NCBI RefSeq assembly: GCF_013304825.1
Contig: NZ_JAAWUO010000002.1
Coordinates: 226,369-290,368, forward strand
Direction of reading: 5' to 3'
Source: Blautia schinkii
GTDB taxonomy: Bacteria > Bacillota > Clostridia > Lachnospirales > Lachnospiraceae
Length of the DNA: 64,000 bases
Under the pieces are notes generated by a model, which was given only the letters and a program-made list of their open reading frames with translations, was not told the DNA's origin and made no database searches. Within the stretch, counting starts at the first letter, position 1; every line of letters starts with the position of its first letter. The position numbers and the translations under genes are program-made. Below are positions 43,704 to 52,373 of this stretch, piece by piece.

Positions 43704-46628
43704 TCAGCAGCTGATCAGCGGCTTTACTTCCATAAATACATCTTCTGCCTTGGAGATCGCTGTCTCACTTCCCACAACACAGATCTGCTCATCTGCAAGT
43801 ACTGCTTCCACAAGAGCAGCCAGTGCCTGAATATCTTCTTTCTGCGCACCAAGGATCTGGTCTCTTTCTTTCTGGAGCATTTCCTCTGTAACTTTGGAGA
43901 AATAAGCTGCTTTGGAAACACTTCCCTGCATCTGCGGAGTTCTTGGAACATCCTTGTTGCTGATGGTTCCGATGATATATTTGGTCATCTCACGCTCATC
44001 AGCCTCAAATGCGCGGATATAATCCGGTACGCCCTGATATACCTCAAGTGTTCTCTTAAGATGCGGGTCACGGTAAGATACCAGGAAACTCTCTCCACTT
44101 CTCTTAAATCCGCTCATACAGCCGTACGCACCGCCTTTGACACGGATGTTGATCCAGAGATAGTCGTAGCTTAAGATCACTTTCAGGATTTCAAGTGCAC
44201 CTGTGTACTCCAGGCCTTTTTTGCGGAAGTTTCCGTTCTGTGCCACATACTGAACCTGGCCGGAAGTCTTAAATCCCTCATTTTTCTTTGTACAGAACAG
44301 CTGTGAAACTGCTTTCGGTTTCTGTCCGTTAAACAGGACTTTTCGGGTTTCTGAGGTCTGAATTTTTACTGCATCCAGAGACTCTCTCTCTCCTGTATAG
44401 CTTACGCAGAAATTCTCAGGACGAAGGACTTCTTCCATTACTCTGCGGAGATTTCTGACGATTTCATCCTTGCAGCTGTCAAAATTCTTCTCCAACTTCT
44501 CGATAAACTGATAATATCCGATTCCTGCCATCTCATCCTGGAATGCAGCCATCGGAGAAGCATAGGAAGCGCCTCGGAGAACTGCTGTGGAATGTCCTGC
44601 ACTTACCAGATTGGCCTGTGCCCTGGATTTCACTCTGGCAATGATCTCATAGAGCCGCTTGGTGTCATCCAGTCTGGAAGTTGTAAGAACCTCCCGGATC
44701 ATGGAGAACATGAAATCCATCTCCGGATATAAGGCCTTGCCCCTTACTGCAAACATGGCACGGAAAGCATCTGTATCTATGGCACTGTCATAAACTTCTA
44801 TTCCGTAAGCAATTCCACCGGTTCTTGCATTTACTTCATTAAACAGTTCACCATAACTGTAATTCTCTGTATCCACTGCTCCAAGAACTGATTTTAAGAG
44901 TCCCAGATAATGAACAGTATCTGTATCAAAGTTATGGATTTCAAAAAGAAGATCTGCATATCCGATACCATTGGTGCATACATCATGATACAGGAACAGA
45001 CTGTCATCCACAAAATGCTCCTCATTGGTGAGGCCTGTGATCTCTTTCTTGATATCTCCTCTGGAAAGCATCGGAATACAGGTCAGTGCTTCCGGATTTT
45101 CCTCAGATTCCTGATAAGCCTCAAGTGCTTTTGTGCACTCTACCATCTTGGTAAGCTCTTCATCAGAAAGACTGCTGCGATAATTCTCCAGCCTCTCTTC
45201 AAGCTCCTGATCTCTTTTTGCAGCGAGGCCGCGCTCCGGTACCAGAGAAAGAATGGAACCGTGGGTATTGTCCAGAAGATACTTGCGGATCAGTTCCTCA
45301 AAATATCCTTCTTCTGCTGCCTTCTTGAGGAATTCAAACCCCTCCAGAAGCTGTACCTCGCAGAATGGTTTCTCATCATCATAAAGCCAGCTGCTTAAGA
45401 TATCCAGCCCGTACATCAGTCCCTTTGGATAGGAAGAGAAATCTGCCTCACGGAAACGGAACTCATAATAGTTGATTCCGGCTTTCACTGCCTTCTTGTC
45501 AATGCCTTCCTCTGCAATCTTTGTGAGGGTATCGCGGATCACTTTCACGAATTCCTCTTTCTGGCTTAAGTTGGCACCTTTTGCCACAATGGAGAAATAA
45601 GTCTGCTTGATGCCGTCCTCAAAAGAACCGTAGATATCTTTACCGATCTTCGCATCCAGAAGAGCCTGTTTCAGCGGTGCTCCCGGTGCACTTAAAAGTG
45701 CATAGTCCAGAACTTCAAAAGCAAGGCTTAAATTAATATCCTTCGCCTGTCCCACAACCATATTGTAAGAAAGATAAGTATTGTCCTCTTCTCCCTCGTT
45801 CTCCGCAATCGGATAATTTTTCCGGATATCTTTTACCCGGACAAAGGACTCCTGATCCTTGATCTGGGAATCAATGGCAAGGGCATCAAAAGCGGAAAGA
45901 TAATGTTCATCAATAAATGCCAGCTTCTCCTCCATATCCATATTTCCGTAAAGATAGATAAAGCTGTTGGACGGATGATAATAACGTCTGTGGAAATCCA
46001 GGAAATTCTCATATGTCAGATCCGGGATGTTCACAGGATCTCCGCCGGACTCACAGCCGTAAGTAGTATCCGGGAACAGAGAGTTCATGATTTCACGCTC
46101 CAGAACATCGTCTGGTGAAGAGAATGCTCCCTTCATCTCATTATAGACAACACCATTGTATTTCAGAGGTCCTTCTTTGTTCTCAAGATGATAGTTCCAG
46201 CCTTCCTGGCGGAAAATCTCCTCTTTTTTATAGATATTCGGATAAAATACCGCATCCAGATATACATGCATCAGGTTCTGGAAATCACGGTCATTGCAGC
46301 TTGCCACCGGATAACAGGTCTTGTCCGGATAAGTCATAGCATTCAGGAATGTGTTGAGAGAGCCTTTAACCAGTTCTACAAAAGGATCTTTCAGTGGAAA
46401 CTCCCTGGAGCCACACAGTACACTGTGTTCCAAAATGTGTGCCACACCTGTGCTGTCCTTTGGCGGTGTACGGAATGCAATATTAAAAACCTTGTTCTCA
46501 TCGTCATTCTCGATGAGCATTACTCTGGCTCCTGTTTTTTTGTGGCGTAGAAGCCAGCCTTTGGAATGAATATCCTGAAGGTCTTCCTCTTTCAGGACCT
46601 CATATGCGTTCAGATGATTTGGATTCAT
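43704..46628 (-). CDS. M16C insulinase-family metallopeptidase (PreP-like)
   Basis: This 974-aa zinc peptidase is built of two M16 halves. The inverted zinc motif HxxEH is HILEH near 62-66 with the distal Glu about 75 residues later (YNEMKGAFSSPDDV region). NTFLNAMTYPDKTCYPVAS and the C-terminal GGAYGCMSGFKRSG are typical of the PreP/CYM1 branch, which degrades short peptides inside the cell. AGGAGG is 7 bases before ATG. Length is normal for PreP. Confidence 0.92.
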   Translation of the reverse strand: MNPNHLNAYEVLKEEDLQDIHSKGWLLRHKKTGARVMLIENDDENKVFNIAFRTPPKDSTGVAHILEHSVLCGSREFPLKDPFVELVKGSLNTFLNAMTYPDKTCYPVASCNDRDFQNLMHVYLDAVFYPNIYKKEEIFRQEGWNYHLENKEGPLKYNGVVYNEMKGAFSSPDDVLEREIMNSLFPDTTYGCESGGDPVNIPDLTYENFLDFHRRYYHPSNSFIYLYGNMDMEEKLAFIDEHYLSAFDALAIDSQIKDQESFVRVKDIRKNYPIAENEGEEDNTYLSYNMVVGQAKDINLSLAFEVLDYALLSAPGAPLKQALLDAKIGKDIYGSFEDGIKQTYFSIVAKGANLSQKEEFVKVIRDTLTKIAEEGIDKKAVKAGINYYEFRFREADFSSYPKGLMYGLDILSSWLYDDEKPFCEVQLLEGFEFLKKAAEEGYFEELIRKYLLDNTHGSILSLVPERGLAAKRDQELEERLENYRSSLSDEELTKMVECTKALEAYQESEENPEALTCIPMLSRGDIKKEITGLTNEEHFVDDSLFLYHDVCTNGIGYADLLFEIHNFDTDTVHYLGLLKSVLGAVDTENYSYGELFNEVNARTGGIAYGIEVYDSAIDTDAFRAMFAVRGKALYPEMDFMFSMIREVLTTSRLDDTKRLYEIIARVKSRAQANLVSAGHSTAVLRGASYASPMAAFQDEMAGIGYYQFIEKLEKNFDSCKDEIVRNLRRVMEEVLRPENFCVSYTGERESLDAVKIQTSETRKVLFNGQKPKAVSQLFCTKKNEGFKTSGQVQYVAQNGNFRKKGLEYTGALEILKVILSYDYLWINIRVKGGAYGCMSGFKRSGESFLVSYRDPHLKRTLEVYQGVPDYIRAFEADEREMTKYIIGTISNKDVPRTPQMQGSVSKAAYFSKVTEEMLQKERDQILGAQKEDIQALAALVEAVLADEQICVVGSETAISKAEDVFMEVKPLISC

Positions 46629-46655
46629 TTAATTACCTCCTGAATTATTCGGCAT

Positions 46656-46684
46656 AAAAGGCTGCCTGAGTATTCAGACAGCCT
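46656..46684 (-). terminator. Hairpin after the DUF6553-like gene
   Basis: AGGCTG-CTGA pairs with TCAG-CAGCCT (46659-46669 with 46674-46684, one mismatch); TTTT follows on the minus strand. It also precedes the M16 gene in the direction of transcription. Confidence 0.6.
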
Positions 46685-46706
46685 GAAACGGAAAGCAAAA
46701 TACTTC

Positions 46707-47285
46707 CTAAATGTTTCCCTCGTTAGGATAATACTGCCTGTAGATTTCTCTGGCAGCTCTTGTGATGATCCCAAGCTCAGATTCCATACCAAGAGTACCC
46801 GGAAGATCTACTGCGGTCTCCCTGATATCTCTCTGAAGCTTGGACTTGGCACTGTCTTCCTTAATGTGGATCAGTCCGCAAAGGGTAGTGTTGTAGGATT
46901 TATCTGTCTGGCAGAGATCCATATATACCAGTACCATATGGCAGCATTCTCTGTAAAGAAGCTCCTCATAAAGTCCGCCCTTCTCCTGGATTTCCTGAAA
47001 TTTCAGTTTCGTAAGATACTTGCCGATCTCTTTCTTCGCACTTCTTGTTCCAAAGAATCTGGAACCGGAATTCCTGTTAAATTCCATGGTCATCCAGAGT
47101 CCAAGATATCCGTCAGCTCTGGTATCTCCTGCTTCAGATTTATCACTGTAGCGGATCTCCCAGAGTTCCTTACGGATCTTGTTTCCTTCCGGATCTTCCT
47201 CTGCAGCAATGGACTGCTCCAGAAGCTTCAGCCGTTCCATGGGTTCTTTCTCTCTATAGTATTTCGCAATTGTTGGTGTATCCAT
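46707..47285 (-). CDS. Conserved hypothetical protein (DUF6553-like)
   Basis: This 192-aa cytosolic protein is helical (ERLKLLEQSIAAEEDPEG, KIRKELWEIRYSDK, WMTMEFNRNSGSRFFG). I associate this pattern with DUF6553, a family of unknown function in Lachnospiraceae, with moderate certainty. GGAGG is 8 bases before ATG. It lies 57 bases after the DUF5662 gene on the same strand. Confidence 0.65.
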   Translation of the reverse strand: MDTPTIAKYYREKEPMERLKLLEQSIAAEEDPEGNKIRKELWEIRYSDKSEAGDTRADGYLGLWMTMEFNRNSGSRFFGTRSAKKEIGKYLTKLKFQEIQEKGGLYEELLYRECCHMVLVYMDLCQTDKSYNTTLCGLIHIKEDSAKSKLQRDIRETAVDLPGTLGMESELGIITRAAREIYRQYYPNEGNI

Positions 47286-47342
47286 TCATTCTTCCTCCCA
47301 ATATCAGAATATTATATCAGACAACCTCCGAAAAATACACCC

Positions 47343-47936
47343 CTATCTGTGATTTCGGGACTTTTTCAGATGGCCTGAGCTTTTCTTTCCTCTGGTATCA
47401 CAAAGATATACATTGCGGATATACCAAAGTGCCTTGTCTTCCCCATATTTATCCAGGATCCTTAAGAGACCTTCCAGTTCTTTCTTTGTCTGAGGATGGA
47501 TGAACCAGAGCTTCTCCTTGCTTTTCAGGAAATAATCCAGCGGTTCATGATGGGTATAGGCATCACCCAGATAATTTCTGGACGCGCTGATGCGGTCCAT
47601 GACCATCTCAGCTACATATTTCTTCGGCATCCTGGCTCCCATGATCACATGCTCACCGTCAAGGGAATAATCTACCCAATGTTCAAAATGGTGCCTGTTC
47701 CTTCCCTTGTGGTGCAGCCAGGACATGGATACGCCTGTTGCCTCTCTCTCTGCGTTATTGGGGCTTCTTGTTCCCTGATAATATTTACATCCTACCAGAA
47801 ATTCCGTGGGGGAGTATTTGGACAGGTCATGAAGCAGTCCCTGTTTGTATAATCCGATACGGAAACAGTATTTCATCACCAGAAACTTATGCCTCGTGAT
47901 CGTCTTGAAGTGCAGCCACGGGTGCCACGAATGCAT
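47343..47936 (-). CDS. DUF5662 family protein
   Basis: This 197-aa protein has KQGLLHDLSKYSPTEF and WLHHKGRNRHHFEHW, a His/Asp-rich pattern of DUF5662 that resembles a metal-binding HD-type site (HD near residue 38). The start at 47936 (MHSWHPWLHF) follows GGAGG by 9 bases, and puts the first 50 bases inside the end of the glgX-like gene, so the two are coupled. Function is unknown. Confidence 0.78.
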   Translation of the reverse strand: MHSWHPWLHFKTITRHKFLVMKYCFRIGLYKQGLLHDLSKYSPTEFLVGCKYYQGTRSPNNAEREATGVSMSWLHHKGRNRHHFEHWVDYSLDGEHVIMGARMPKKYVAEMVMDRISASRNYLGDAYTHHEPLDYFLKSKEKLWFIHPQTKKELEGLLRILDKYGEDKALWYIRNVYLCDTRGKKSSGHLKKSRNHR

Positions 47937-49812
47937 CTTTCTCCGCCTCCTGTCTGCCCAGAAGTACCACAATGGCACGCGGGCCTATTTCAATTGATTT
48001 TCTGTATTCTTCTTTATCCTCCACATGGAAACCCTCTCCATGAAGAGAAGTATCTGCGATTTTTTTCCAGCACATGCCCTCCGGAAGATTGGGGAGTGCC
48101 AGACTCCGGTTCTCCCAGTGGAAATTATATCCTACATAGATAAAATCATCCGGGGCTGCCTCTTTATCTTCTTTTTCTCTTGCATAAGCTCCGTAGTACA
48201 TCAGTCCCAGAAGCCTGCTGGTATTCTCATAGCTTAAATACCAGGCACGTTCGCCGTGGAGGGATACATCCGGAAAACCCTTTGTAAGGTAATCCACGCC
48301 CTTTAGTTCTACCGGCATATGAAGCACGGGATGTTCTTTACGGAAAGCAATAGCATCTTTTACAAATTCATATAAGCCACGGTTTCTGGCAAGACCTTTC
48401 CAGTCGATCCAGCCTGTTGCATTATCCTGGCAGTAAGCATTATTATTTCCACCCTGAGAATTGCCGAACTCATCACCATTGTAGATCATGGGAACGCCCT
48501 GGCTTAAAAGCATCATAAGAAACGCATTCTTGATCTGACGCTCTCTCATCTGACGTACGGAAATCTTTCGGCTTGCTCCCTCGATTCCGCAGTTCCAGGA
48601 ATAATTGTAACTGCTTCCGTCCTGATTTCCTTCTTCATTGGCTTCATTATGTTTATAATTGTAGCTTACCAGATCATTCATGGTGAATCCGTCCTGACAT
48701 ACCATATAATTGATCACACCATGATTCTCACTGTTGTGGCGGATATGCCATGCAGCAGCTTCCACCATACCCTCGTCGCTCTTTAAAAACCGGCGCATAT
48801 CCTGAAGAAAGTTCATATTACTCTCTGCGCCACAGCGTCTGCCCGGAATTTTTCCTCTGTAATAATGGTCAAAATCAAATCCCTGGAAAATCAGTTTTGC
48901 CCCGGAAAGAATTCCGTCACGGAGAAGCATCTCCCGGTTCACACCGCCTCCCAGCACATGAAAACCATCCACATGGTAAAAAGCTCTCCAGAACTGCAAT
49001 GCACGAAGTGCCATCAGATTATCTGTCTCCTCCGGAAAATAAAATTCCATGATACAGGCTATGCCGTTTTTATGCAGCTCCCGGATCAGATACCGGAATT
49101 CCTGCTCCGGCTCCCTGGTGCTGCAGTAAGCACTCTTCGGGCTGAAATAAAATCCCGGCGTATATCCCCAATAATTCACCACATTCTCCCTACGGCGGGT
49201 CTTGATATGCTCGCTGACCTTCTCCTGTTTTCCTGCAGGAATCTCACAGAATTCGTAGGCCGGCATCAGCTCAATAGTATTGATCCCTAAATTTTTCCAG
49301 TATGGGATCATTTCTGTGAGTCCCAGAAAAGTTCCCTTGTGGGAAACTGCTTTTCTGGCGAGCTTGGTGTATCCGCGCACATGAAGCTTGTACAGAATCA
49401 TGTTTTCATATTCGATATCCGGTGCGCTCTCATCACCCCACCCGGAAACATCCTCCATGAGGAAACGGCAGCGTACTTCCTTTTCCGGGTCATACGGAGC
49501 ACCGAAATGTTCTCGTCCACAGATCCCGTAAGCATATGGATCCTGAACAATCTCTCCGTTAATCCTGTAATTATACTCATAATCTTTCAGTGAAACATCT
49601 GCAAGCTTCAGTGCCCACACACGGCCGGTACGAAATTCTTTTGGAAAAATGATTTCCACAGGTGCGGCCGTTCCTCTTTTTTTATACAGAAGCAGAGCCA
49701 CTTCAGAATCCTCTGAAGCCTCCACTGCAAAATTATAGCCGCCTTCTGTTTTGTTTGTTCCAAGTAACAGCGGCTGTCCTTTCTCCACACGCCCAAGTCT
49801 GCGGCTTGCCAA
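47887..49812 (-). CDS. GlgX-like GH13 protein without catalytic residues (probable pseudoenzyme)
   Basis: This about 641-aa protein has the CBM48-like N-terminus and GH13_11 (glycogen debranching, GlgX/TreX) barrel. Structural signatures are well kept: NYWGYTPGFYFSPKSAY, DGFTMNDLVSYNYKHNEAN, SQGVPMIYNGDEFGNSQGGNNNAYCQDN. Yet the four catalytic regions are changed: region I FPEET in place of FNH, region II DGFHVL in place of DGFRFD (nucleophile Asp is Leu290, Arg is His288), region III FQG in place of AEP (acid Glu is Gln313), region IV QDG in place of HDG (numbered from a GTG at 49821). TTG 49812 is 8 bases after GGGAG and is my chosen start. It may bind glycogen without cutting it. It overlaps the DUF5662 gene and follows exoA by 33 bases. 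Confidence 0.85.
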   Translation of the reverse strand: MASRRLGRVEKGQPLLLGTNKTEGGYNFAVEASEDSEVALLLYKKRGTAAPVEIIFPKEFRTGRVWALKLADVSLKDYEYNYRINGEIVQDPYAYGICGREHFGAPYDPEKEVRCRFLMEDVSGWGDESAPDIEYENMILYKLHVRGYTKLARKAVSHKGTFLGLTEMIPYWKNLGINTIELMPAYEFCEIPAGKQEKVSEHIKTRRRENVVNYWGYTPGFYFSPKSAYCSTREPEQEFRYLIRELHKNGIACIMEFYFPEETDNLMALRALQFWRAFYHVDGFHVLGGGVNREMLLRDGILSGAKLIFQGFDFDHYYRGKIPGRRCGAESNMNFLQDMRRFLKSDEGMVEAAAWHIRHNSENHGVINYMVCQDGFTMNDLVSYNYKHNEANEEGNQDGSSYNYSWNCGIEGASRKISVRQMRERQIKNAFLMMLLSQGVPMIYNGDEFGNSQGGNNNAYCQDNATGWIDWKGLARNRGLYEFVKDAIAFRKEHPVLHMPVELKGVDYLTKGFPDVSLHGERAWYLSYENTSRLLGLMYYGAYAREKEDKEAAPDDFIYVGYNFHWENRSLALPNLPEGMCWKKIADTSLHGEGFHVEDKEEYRKSIEIGPRAIVVLLGRQEAEKDAFVAPVAALQDDHEA

Positions 49813-49845
49813 GGCAATCACTCCCTTCCTTTTTTTCCGAAACTG

Positions 49846-50601
49846 CTACAACTCAATATCCAGCTCTACCGGACAATGATCTGATCCCATGATCTCTCCG
49901 TGGATCTTCGCATCCTGAAGTCTGTCTTTGAGTGATGGGGAAACAAGGAAATAGTCGATACGCCACCCTGCATTCTTCTCTCGTGCTCGGAATCGGTATG
50001 ACCACCAGGAGTAAACCCCTTCGGTATCTGGATAAAAATAACGGAACGTATCAACAAAGCCACTCTCAAGAGCTCTTGTAAAGCAGGCTCTCTCTTCATC
50101 TGTGAAGCCTGCATTCTTACGGTTTGTCTTGGGATTCTTAAGATCGATCTCCTGATGTGCCACATTAAGGTCTCCACAGCAGATCACAGGCTTCTTCTCC
50201 TGAAGCTTCAGAAGATATGCCAGAAAATCCCTTTCCCATTCCATACGATATTCAAGTCTTCGAAGCTCACTTTGGGAATTCGGTGTATACACAGTGACAA
50301 GATAATAATCTTCAAACTCCAGGGTGATCACGCGGCCTTCTTTGTCATGTTCCTCAATGCCGATCCCCATTGCCACAGAAACTGGTTCTTTTTTTGTAAA
50401 AACAGCTGTTCCTGAATAGCCTCTGCGGTTGGCATAGTTCCAGTACTGATAATATCCAGGCAGTTCCAGTTTTACCTGCCCCTGCTGGCACTTCGTCTCC
50501 TGCAGACAGAATACATCTGCGTCCAGCTCATGAAAACGATCCTCAAAGCCTTTGGTAATGCAGGCACGGATTCCATTTACATTCCAGGAAATTAATTTCA
50601 T
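49846..50601 (-). CDS. exoA: Exodeoxyribonuclease III / AP endonuclease
   Basis: This 251-aa protein cuts at abasic sites in base-excision repair. It begins [14 protein letters not shown], has the catalytic Glu in CLQETKCQ, Tyr in [21 protein letters not shown] and the final [13 protein letters not shown] (Asp-His). Length matches the family. It has its own promoter and AGGAG. Confidence 0.95.
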   Translation of the reverse strand: MKLISWNVNGIRACITKGFEDRFHELDADVFCLQETKCQQGQVKLELPGYYQYWNYANRRGYSGTAVFTKKEPVSVAMGIGIEEHDKEGRVITLEFEDYYLVTVYTPNSQSELRRLEYRMEWERDFLAYLLKLQEKKPVICCGDLNVAHQEIDLKNPKTNRKNAGFTDEERACFTRALESGFVDTFRYFYPDTEGVYSWWSYRFRAREKNAGWRIDYFLVSPSLKDRLQDAKIHGEIMGSDHCPVELDIEL

Positions 50602-50639
50602 ATTTTATATTTTTCTCCTAATTTTTTCGTTATGTTTTT

Positions 50640-50668
50640 ATTATATCTCACATTGGCCGATTAAGCAA
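50640..50668 (-). promoter_or_regulatory. exoA promoter
   Basis: Minus-strand TTGCTT (50668-50663), 17 bases, TATAAT (50645-50640), giving a leader of about 30 bases. Confidence 0.75.
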
Positions 50669-50721
50669 AAAATATTTGTTTACAATTACCATAAAACTCT
50701 TTCCTGATCCAAAATATTTAG

Positions 50722-50792
50722 TTGCTGTTCTTCCTTATATCTGTTAAAATATCCTTTATATCATGCATACTGTCTTCTTTAAATGACAGTAT
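50722..50792 (+). promoter_or_regulatory. Promoter and 5' hairpin of the DUF1292 gene
   Basis: TTGCTG (50722-50727), 17 bases, TAAAAT (50745-50750, with upstream TGT). The leader then folds a perfect 8-bp hairpin ATACTGTC/GACAGTAT (50767-50774 with 50785-50792), ending six bases before the GGAGG ribosome site. Confidence 0.7.
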
Positions 50793-50810
50793 CAGAACGG
50801 AGGATTTATT

Positions 50811-51185
50811 ATGAGCGACGAATTTAATAAGAGCGGATGTGCACCAAGTGACTGCGCTTCCTGTACAGCCAACTGCGAAAGTAAAGTAGACGAGGCACAT
50901 CACACCATCACCCTTACCATGGATGATGACACAGAGGTAGAATGTGCAATCCTTACCATCTTTCCTGTAGAGAACAGGGAATATATTGCACTTCTCCCGC
51001 TGGATGAGAACGGGCAGAATGAAACCGGTGAAGTTTATCTTTACAGCTTCTCCCGTACAGCAAAGGGCGATCCGATGCTTGCCAACATTGAGGATGATGC
51101 TGAATATGCTGCAGCTGCTGATGCTTTCAACGCAGTCATTGACAAAGCACGTGCAGATGAGGAAGCTAATGCACCACTTAGCTAA
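50811..51185 (+). CDS. DUF1292 protein with N-terminal four-cysteine cluster
   Basis: This 124-aa acidic protein has a DUF1292 core (about 30-110: HHTITLTMDDDTEVECAILTIF in parts, YIALLPLDENG, GEVYLYSF). DUF1292 has no settled function and is common in Firmicutes. In front is a cysteine motif with Cys10, 15, 18 and 22 (CAPSDCASCTANC), the type of spacing that binds zinc or an iron-sulfur cluster. It has its own promoter, a 5' hairpin and GGAGG, and is one of few plus-strand genes here. Confidence 0.88.
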   Translation: MSDEFNKSGCAPSDCASCTANCESKVDEAHHTITLTMDDDTEVECAILTIFPVENREYIALLPLDENGQNETGEVYLYSFSRTAKGDPMLANIEDDAEYAAAADAFNAVIDKARADEEANAPLS

Positions 51186-51243
51186 GCAGCTCCGGAATTG
51201 CAGCAGACAGTAAAGCTGCCATGTAAAACAGACATTTGTATTC

Positions 51244-51292
51244 AAAAAGCCCGGAAGCTGAAGATTTCTCTTCTCCTCCCGGGCTTACTTTT
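51244..51292. terminator. Bidirectional terminator between the DUF1292 gene and dut
   Basis: AAGCCCGG (51247-51254) pairs with CCGGGCTT (51279-51286) with A- and T-runs outside, between convergent genes. Confidence 0.8.
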
Positions 51293-51304
51293 TATATTTT
51301 TTCT

Positions 51305-51835
51305 TTATGCTTTTGCGGTAGTACTTCCAAAACCGCCGTTTCTCACAGCATCTGCATCATCATCTACTGTGATTCCATATTCTACGAAGATTCCCTGCAT
51401 GAAACCGGTTCCTGCCGGAATCCGGATAGTCTTATCCTCCCTGGTATCATTGGTCAGCTTCGCAAAGATATGACCTTCATTATCAGAAAAGAAATAGTCA
51501 CTGTCAATGATTCCCACTGTGTTATTCAACTGCAGCCGGAATTTAAATCCCAGTCCGCTTCTCGGATAACATTTCAGGACCCAGCCCTCTTCCATCTCTA
51601 CACGGATACCTGTCGGTATCTTTACGATCTCACCTGGCTTCATGGTCACATCCACAGGTGCATAAAAATCATATCCTGCACTTCCGGTCGTAGCTCTCTT
51701 CGGAAGCTTCAGACTGTCGTAGATATTCTTGATTTCCTCTTTTGAAACTTCTTCAAATGAATTATCAAAGGTATCCTTCCAGTCCTTTGCAAACTGTTCA
51801 AAACTTACCTTGTGAAATTTCGCAATTCTTTTCAT
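51305..51835 (-). CDS. dut: dUTP diphosphatase
   Basis: This 176-aa trimeric-type dUTPase lowers dUTP and makes dUMP. Motif 1 ATTGSAGYDFYA, motif 2 PRSGLGFKF, motif 3 NNTVGIIDSDYF and motif 5 NGGFGSTT are visible. An about 45-residue N-terminal extension (FEQFAKDWKDTFDNSFEEV) precedes the fold. The ATG at 51835 starts MKRIAKF. It follows nrdG by about 43 bases, joining two deoxynucleotide genes. Confidence 0.93.
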   Translation of the reverse strand: MKRIAKFHKVSFEQFAKDWKDTFDNSFEEVSKEEIKNIYDSLKLPKRATTGSAGYDFYAPVDVTMKPGEIVKIPTGIRVEMEEGWVLKCYPRSGLGFKFRLQLNNTVGIIDSDYFFSDNEGHIFAKLTNDTREDKTIRIPAGTGFMQGIFVEYGITVDDDADAVRNGGFGSTTAKA

Positions 51836-51878
51836 TTTTCGTTCCACTCCCAATAGGTAATTTCAAAAAAACCTCTGA

Positions 51879-52373
51879 TCACTCCGTGTACAGAACCACA
51901 CGGTTCTCACGAAGTGACGCCTGTACATCGATCACCCTCTGATTTGAGGAGCCTTTCCATTTCAGACGAACCTCTTTCTTGTCCACCTGAAATTCCCCGT
52001 CCACGCATACATCCAGATAATGGATGATCTCGTACTGCTGGATTTCTTCCCAGAGAGAACCCGTATACAGCCAGATCGTCTTATCCGGATACTTCTCTCT
52101 GATCTCTCGTGCAAGAGCTGTTACCTCAGCGATATTGGAAGGATGCAGAGGATCGCCTCCCGAGAAGGTGATCCCGCTGATATAATCCTTGTCCAGCTCT
52201 GCAAATATCTCAGCTCGCTCGCTGTCCGTAAAGGGCAGACCTCCATTCGGATCCCAGGTAATGGGATTCTGGCACTCCCGGCAGCCGTGTGAACAGCCGG
52301 CTACCCAGAGCACTACACGAAGTCCGTCTCCGTTTAACATATCGTCCTTGGTAATATTGTGGTATCTCATCAT
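51879..52373 (-). CDS. nrdG: Anaerobic ribonucleotide reductase activating protein
   Basis: This 164-aa radical SAM enzyme makes the glycyl radical on NrdD. The cluster motif is CSHGCREC (Cys-x3-Cys-x2-Cys, near 27-34), followed by TFSGGDPLHPSN. Its start is immediately after the pnp TAA. No nrdD is adjacent, so it must be elsewhere. Short length is normal for NrdG. Confidence 0.94.
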   Translation of the reverse strand: MMRYHNITKDDMLNGDGLRVVLWVAGCSHGCRECQNPITWDPNGGLPFTDSERAEIFAELDKDYISGITFSGGDPLHPSNIAEVTALAREIREKYPDKTIWLYTGSLWEEIQQYEIIHYLDVCVDGEFQVDKKEVRLKWKGSSNQRVIDVQASLRENRVVLYTE

